Positions 62,079 through 64,000 of a stretch of DNA of 64,000 bases are shown one piece after another (positions within the stretch are counted from its first letter, which is position 1; each line of letters begins with the position of its first letter). This DNA is from Rhizobium sp. SL42 (GTDB taxonomy: Bacteria; Pseudomonadota; Alphaproteobacteria; Rhizobiales; Rhizobiaceae), in assembly GCF_021729845.1 (NCBI RefSeq), contig NZ_CP063397.1, positions 3,920,001 through 3,984,000 on the forward strand, written 5' to 3'. A model generated the notes under the pieces. It did no database searches and had not been told where the DNA came from. It saw nothing but the letters and a program-made list of their open reading frames with translations. The position numbers were made by a program, and so were the translations under genes.

Positions 62079-62918
62079 TCAGCCAAGCTCAAGCGTCGTG
62101 ATCGCAAACACGCCATCCGCTTCCATCGCAGGTGGCGCTCCGCGATACATGCGCGCCGTCATGAAGCCGCGCTCGAAACCGGACGCCGCCAGGTGTGTGC
62201 TGAAAGCCCGCTGGTATTCCGGCACATCGACATGCACCGCCGTGCCCGCCAGCTGTTCAAGGCAGGCATTGAGCAGGCCAAGCGCAACAGCCTCGCTGGT
62301 GGCAAACAGCGGTCCGATCTTGCAGCCATCCAGACAGTGCCGGAGAACTGCATAGCCATCGACCTGCCCACCGTTGCGGCTGACCATCACCTGACGTGGC
62401 GGAGCGAGCCATGTCTGCAAAAATGGCGCCCGTTCAACCGGAAAGAACCGGCGATCAAATGCGGTGATCTCGGCCGCATGATCCGGCCCCGCACGACTGA
62501 CAGTGTGTTGGACCGCTCGACTGGCGCAAGCATTTGCCGCCGACCAGCGGAATGTCCGATAGTGAGGAATGAAGCCCATCCGGCGGTAGTTATCCTGTTG
62601 CTCGAAAACGCCGTCGAGCCCGATCACCGCATCGCCGAGATGTGCCATACCCGCATCCCAGACCTTGCGACCGAGGCCCCGTCCGCGAAAATCGGGATGG
62701 CAGATATACAGCCCGATGAAGCCGAAGCCGCCATAGGAGACGGCTGAAATGCCGGCAGCCAGTCGACCATCAACCAGACAGCCGATAAAACCTTGCGGAT
62801 CAGCAGCCTGAAATGCGGCCGCATCCGCCGATCCCGGATTCCAGCCCTCGTCAGCCGCCCAGCCGACCAGTTGCTCGACTTCCTCGAAGGTCAGCACGCG
62901 GATTTCGGCAGACACCAT
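62079..62918 (-). CDS. GNAT acetyltransferase with YitH-type C-terminal domain
   Basis: From ATG 62918 (MVSAEIRVLTFEEVEQLVGWAADEGWNPG) 279 residues; a GTG at 62930 overlapping the racemase stop is an alternative. The first half is a GNAT fold with FIGLYICHPDFRGRGLGRKVWDAGM as the CoA loop. The second half, with GYAVLRHCLDGCKIGPLFATSEAVALGLLNACLEQLAG, matches the second acetyltransferase-like domain of YitH/HolE proteins. It ends four bases from the convergent GNAT gene. Acceptor unknown. Confidence 0.88.
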   Translation of the reverse strand: MVSAEIRVLTFEEVEQLVGWAADEGWNPGSADAAAFQAADPQGFIGCLVDGRLAAGISAVSYGGFGFIGLYICHPDFRGRGLGRKVWDAGMAHLGDAVIGLDGVFEQQDNYRRMGFIPHYRTFRWSAANACASRAVQHTVSRAGPDHAAEITAFDRRFFPVERAPFLQTWLAPPRQVMVSRNGGQVDGYAVLRHCLDGCKIGPLFATSEAVALGLLNACLEQLAGTAVHVDVPEYQRAFSTHLAASGFERGFMTARMYRGAPPAMEADGVFAITTLELG

Positions 62919-62926
62919 GTCAACTC

Positions 62927-63670
62927 TCACAGCATCATGGCAGAAGGCGAGAAGCGCTCAAGCGCGCCCAGATAGGGCTTGTCGATCGGTGTCGCATAGG
63001 CGCCGCCTTTTGCGGTCGAAAGTCCGAGCGCAACCAGCGCTTCGGCCTGTTTCACAGCCGCAGCCACGCCGTCGACCACCGGCACACCGAATTCGCGGCG
63101 CAGTTCCAGCGTGAGGTCCGCCATGCCCGCACAGCCGAGAACGATGGCCTCCGCGCGATCGTCTCGAAGCGCCGCCACGATCTCGCGACGCAACTTCTCT
63201 CGCGCGTTCGAATTCGGATCTTCCAGAGACAGCACCGGCACGTCGGCAGCCCGCACCTTGCAACGTCCGCTCATGCCATAGCGATGCACCAGATGCTCGA
63301 CCGGCAACCGCGAGCGCTCCATCGTCGTCACGATGGAAAACCGCTGCGCGATGAAGGATGTCGCAGCAACCGCCGCCTCGCAGATGCCGATCACCGGGAT
63401 CGAGGCAAGCGCGCGCGCCGCATCGAGCCCCGTATCGTCGAAACAGGCGATCACGATTGCCTGCGCGCCCTCCCGTTGCGCTCTGGAAATTTCGACCAGG
63501 AGCCCGGGTATGGCAAAAACCTCGTCGTAATAACCTTCGATCGACACCGGCCCCATTGATGACGTGATGGCCTCGATCTCGGTCCCGGCATTCGCCACGC
63601 GCCGCGCGGCGTCTGCAATCGTCGCCGTCATGCTCACGGTCGTATTCGGGTTGATCACTGCGATTTTCAT
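62927..63670 (-). CDS. Asp/Glu/hydantoin racemase family protein
   Basis: The 247-residue protein has the two-cysteine pattern of cofactor-independent racemases: Cys76 in VIACFDDTGLD and Cys180 in VLGCAGMADL, and the N-terminal IAVINPNTTVSMT, typical of hydantoin racemase and aspartate racemase families. It would interconvert D- and L-forms of hydantoins or acidic amino acids. It follows an ABC permease gene by four bases, so it belongs to an uptake operon mostly outside the window. Confidence 0.9.
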   Translation of the reverse strand: MKIAVINPNTTVSMTATIADAARRVANAGTEIEAITSSMGPVSIEGYYDEVFAIPGLLVEISRAQREGAQAIVIACFDDTGLDAARALASIPVIGICEAAVAATSFIAQRFSIVTTMERSRLPVEHLVHRYGMSGRCKVRAADVPVLSLEDPNSNAREKLRREIVAALRDDRAEAIVLGCAGMADLTLELRREFGVPVVDGVAAAVKQAEALVALGLSTAKGGAYATPIDKPYLGALERFSPSAMML

Positions 63671-63674
63671 GCGC

Positions 63675-64000
63675 TCAGCCCTGGTTCCTGCGCCGGCTCA
63701 TACCAACGATCAGGCCGAGTGTTCCCGCAATTACGAGGAAAGAGAAGACCGTCGTCACGGTGCCGAGCGCATAGAGCACGGGCGTCGTCACATTGGTCGT
63801 CATGCCGTAGATTTCGAGCGGCAGCGTGTTGTAGGTCCCGGCCGTCATCAAGGTGCGAGCAAACTCGTCATAGGACAGCGTGAAGCCGAACAGGCCGACA
63901 CCGATCAGGCTTGGCGCGATCATCGGCAGCACGACGTGGGCGAAGGTTTGCCACGGCGTGGCGCCCAAATCGCGTGCCGCCTCTTCATAAGCCGGGGAGA
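63675..64000 (-). CDS. ABC transporter permease, PotC-like (N-terminal part outside window)
   Basis: The frame is open to the end of the window; about 108 C-terminal residues are seen. It begins inside the EAA loop, SPAYEEAARDLGATPWQTFAHVVLPMIAPSLIGVG, followed by FTLSYDEFARTLMTAG and a last membrane segment LGTVTTVFSFLVIAGTLGLIVGM. The FxLSYDEF segment is typical of spermidine/putrescine-type PotC permeases, which carry polyamines or related compounds. Substrate unknown. Confidence 0.88.
   Translation of the reverse strand, partial: SPAYEEAARDLGATPWQTFAHVVLPMIAPSLIGVGLFGFTLSYDEFARTLMTAGTYNTLPLEIYGMTTNVTTPVLYALGTVTTVFSFLVIAGTLGLIVGMSRRRNQG

Overview
The window reads as a chromosome or chromid segment of a Rhizobiales alphaproteobacterium, most likely Rhizobiaceae (Rhizobium/Agrobacterium/Ensifer-like). 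The grounds are its high GC with strong third-position bias, the alphaproteobacterial pca layout (pcaQ divergent from pcaDCHGB, an IclR gene divergent from pcaIJF), several complete carbohydrate ABC importers of the MalEFGK type, a tctCBA transporter, an HBM-type chemoreceptor, and no insertion sequence, phage gene, CRISPR array or rRNA/tRNA gene that I could recognise. This assignment rests on reading alone; no database search was run.

Layout. (1) 1-2979: a partial dimethylglycine-dehydrogenase-like flavoprotein and a choline-kinase-like phosphotransferase, divergent from a DeoR regulator. (2) 3095-8192: a surface-polysaccharide group (UDP-sugar 4,6-dehydratase of WbpM/FlaA1 type, GT25 glycosyltransferase, Wzy/WaaL-type polymerase or ligase, PglC-type initiating phosphoglycosyltransferase). 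It is visibly more A/T-rich than its surroundings up to about 7400. (3) 8339-18334: a small unknown gene, a TctDE-like two-component pair with an orphan periplasmic binding protein, the tctCBA transporter, and a second, sigma54-type DctBD-like two-component pair. (4) 18483-21023: a chemoreceptor. (5) 21355-30425: a pectin-oligosaccharide module (kduI, AraC regulator, four-gene ABC importer, cytoplasmic GH28 and GH105). (6) 30640-31463: an ECF sigma factor with a small zinc-finger anti-sigma. (7) 31464-39707: the complete lower protocatechuate/beta-ketoadipate pathway, pcaBGHCD/pcaQ and pcaR/pcaIJF, with good operator candidates for both regulators. (8) 39755-47932: a DUF922 protein and a long minus-strand operon ridA-like, rpiR-like, SDR, GH20, M81, MFS, cutC. 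(9) 48045-51634: NTF2-like, a second M81 metallopeptidase, a D-threonine-aldolase-like PLP enzyme, and a GFA protein. (10) 51712-62075: an amino-sugar uptake and catabolism locus (Gfo/Idh/MocA, ABC importer on the minus strand; GntR, NagB-II-like SIS, nagA, ROK kinase, GNAT on the plus strand). (11) 62079-64000: a GNAT protein, an Asp/Glu/hydantoin racemase, and a partial PotC-like ABC permease.

How the parts work together. The common theme is scavenging of plant- and cell-wall-derived carbon. Pectin oligomers and amino-sugar oligomers appear to be imported whole and then hydrolysed in the cytoplasm, because GH28, GH105 and GH20 all lack signal peptides. Aromatic acids from lignin or hydroxycinnamates enter through protocatechuate, and a carboxylate is taken up by Tct. 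The points most worth a second look are the two unrelated two-component systems bracketing tctCBA with a pair of palindromes in front of tctC; the two M81 paralogues sitting in opposite operons beside D-amino-acid-type and hexosaminidase genes; and similar ATGAAAA/TTTTCAT-type operator candidates in front of separate amino-sugar-related operons, which suggest one shared regulator.
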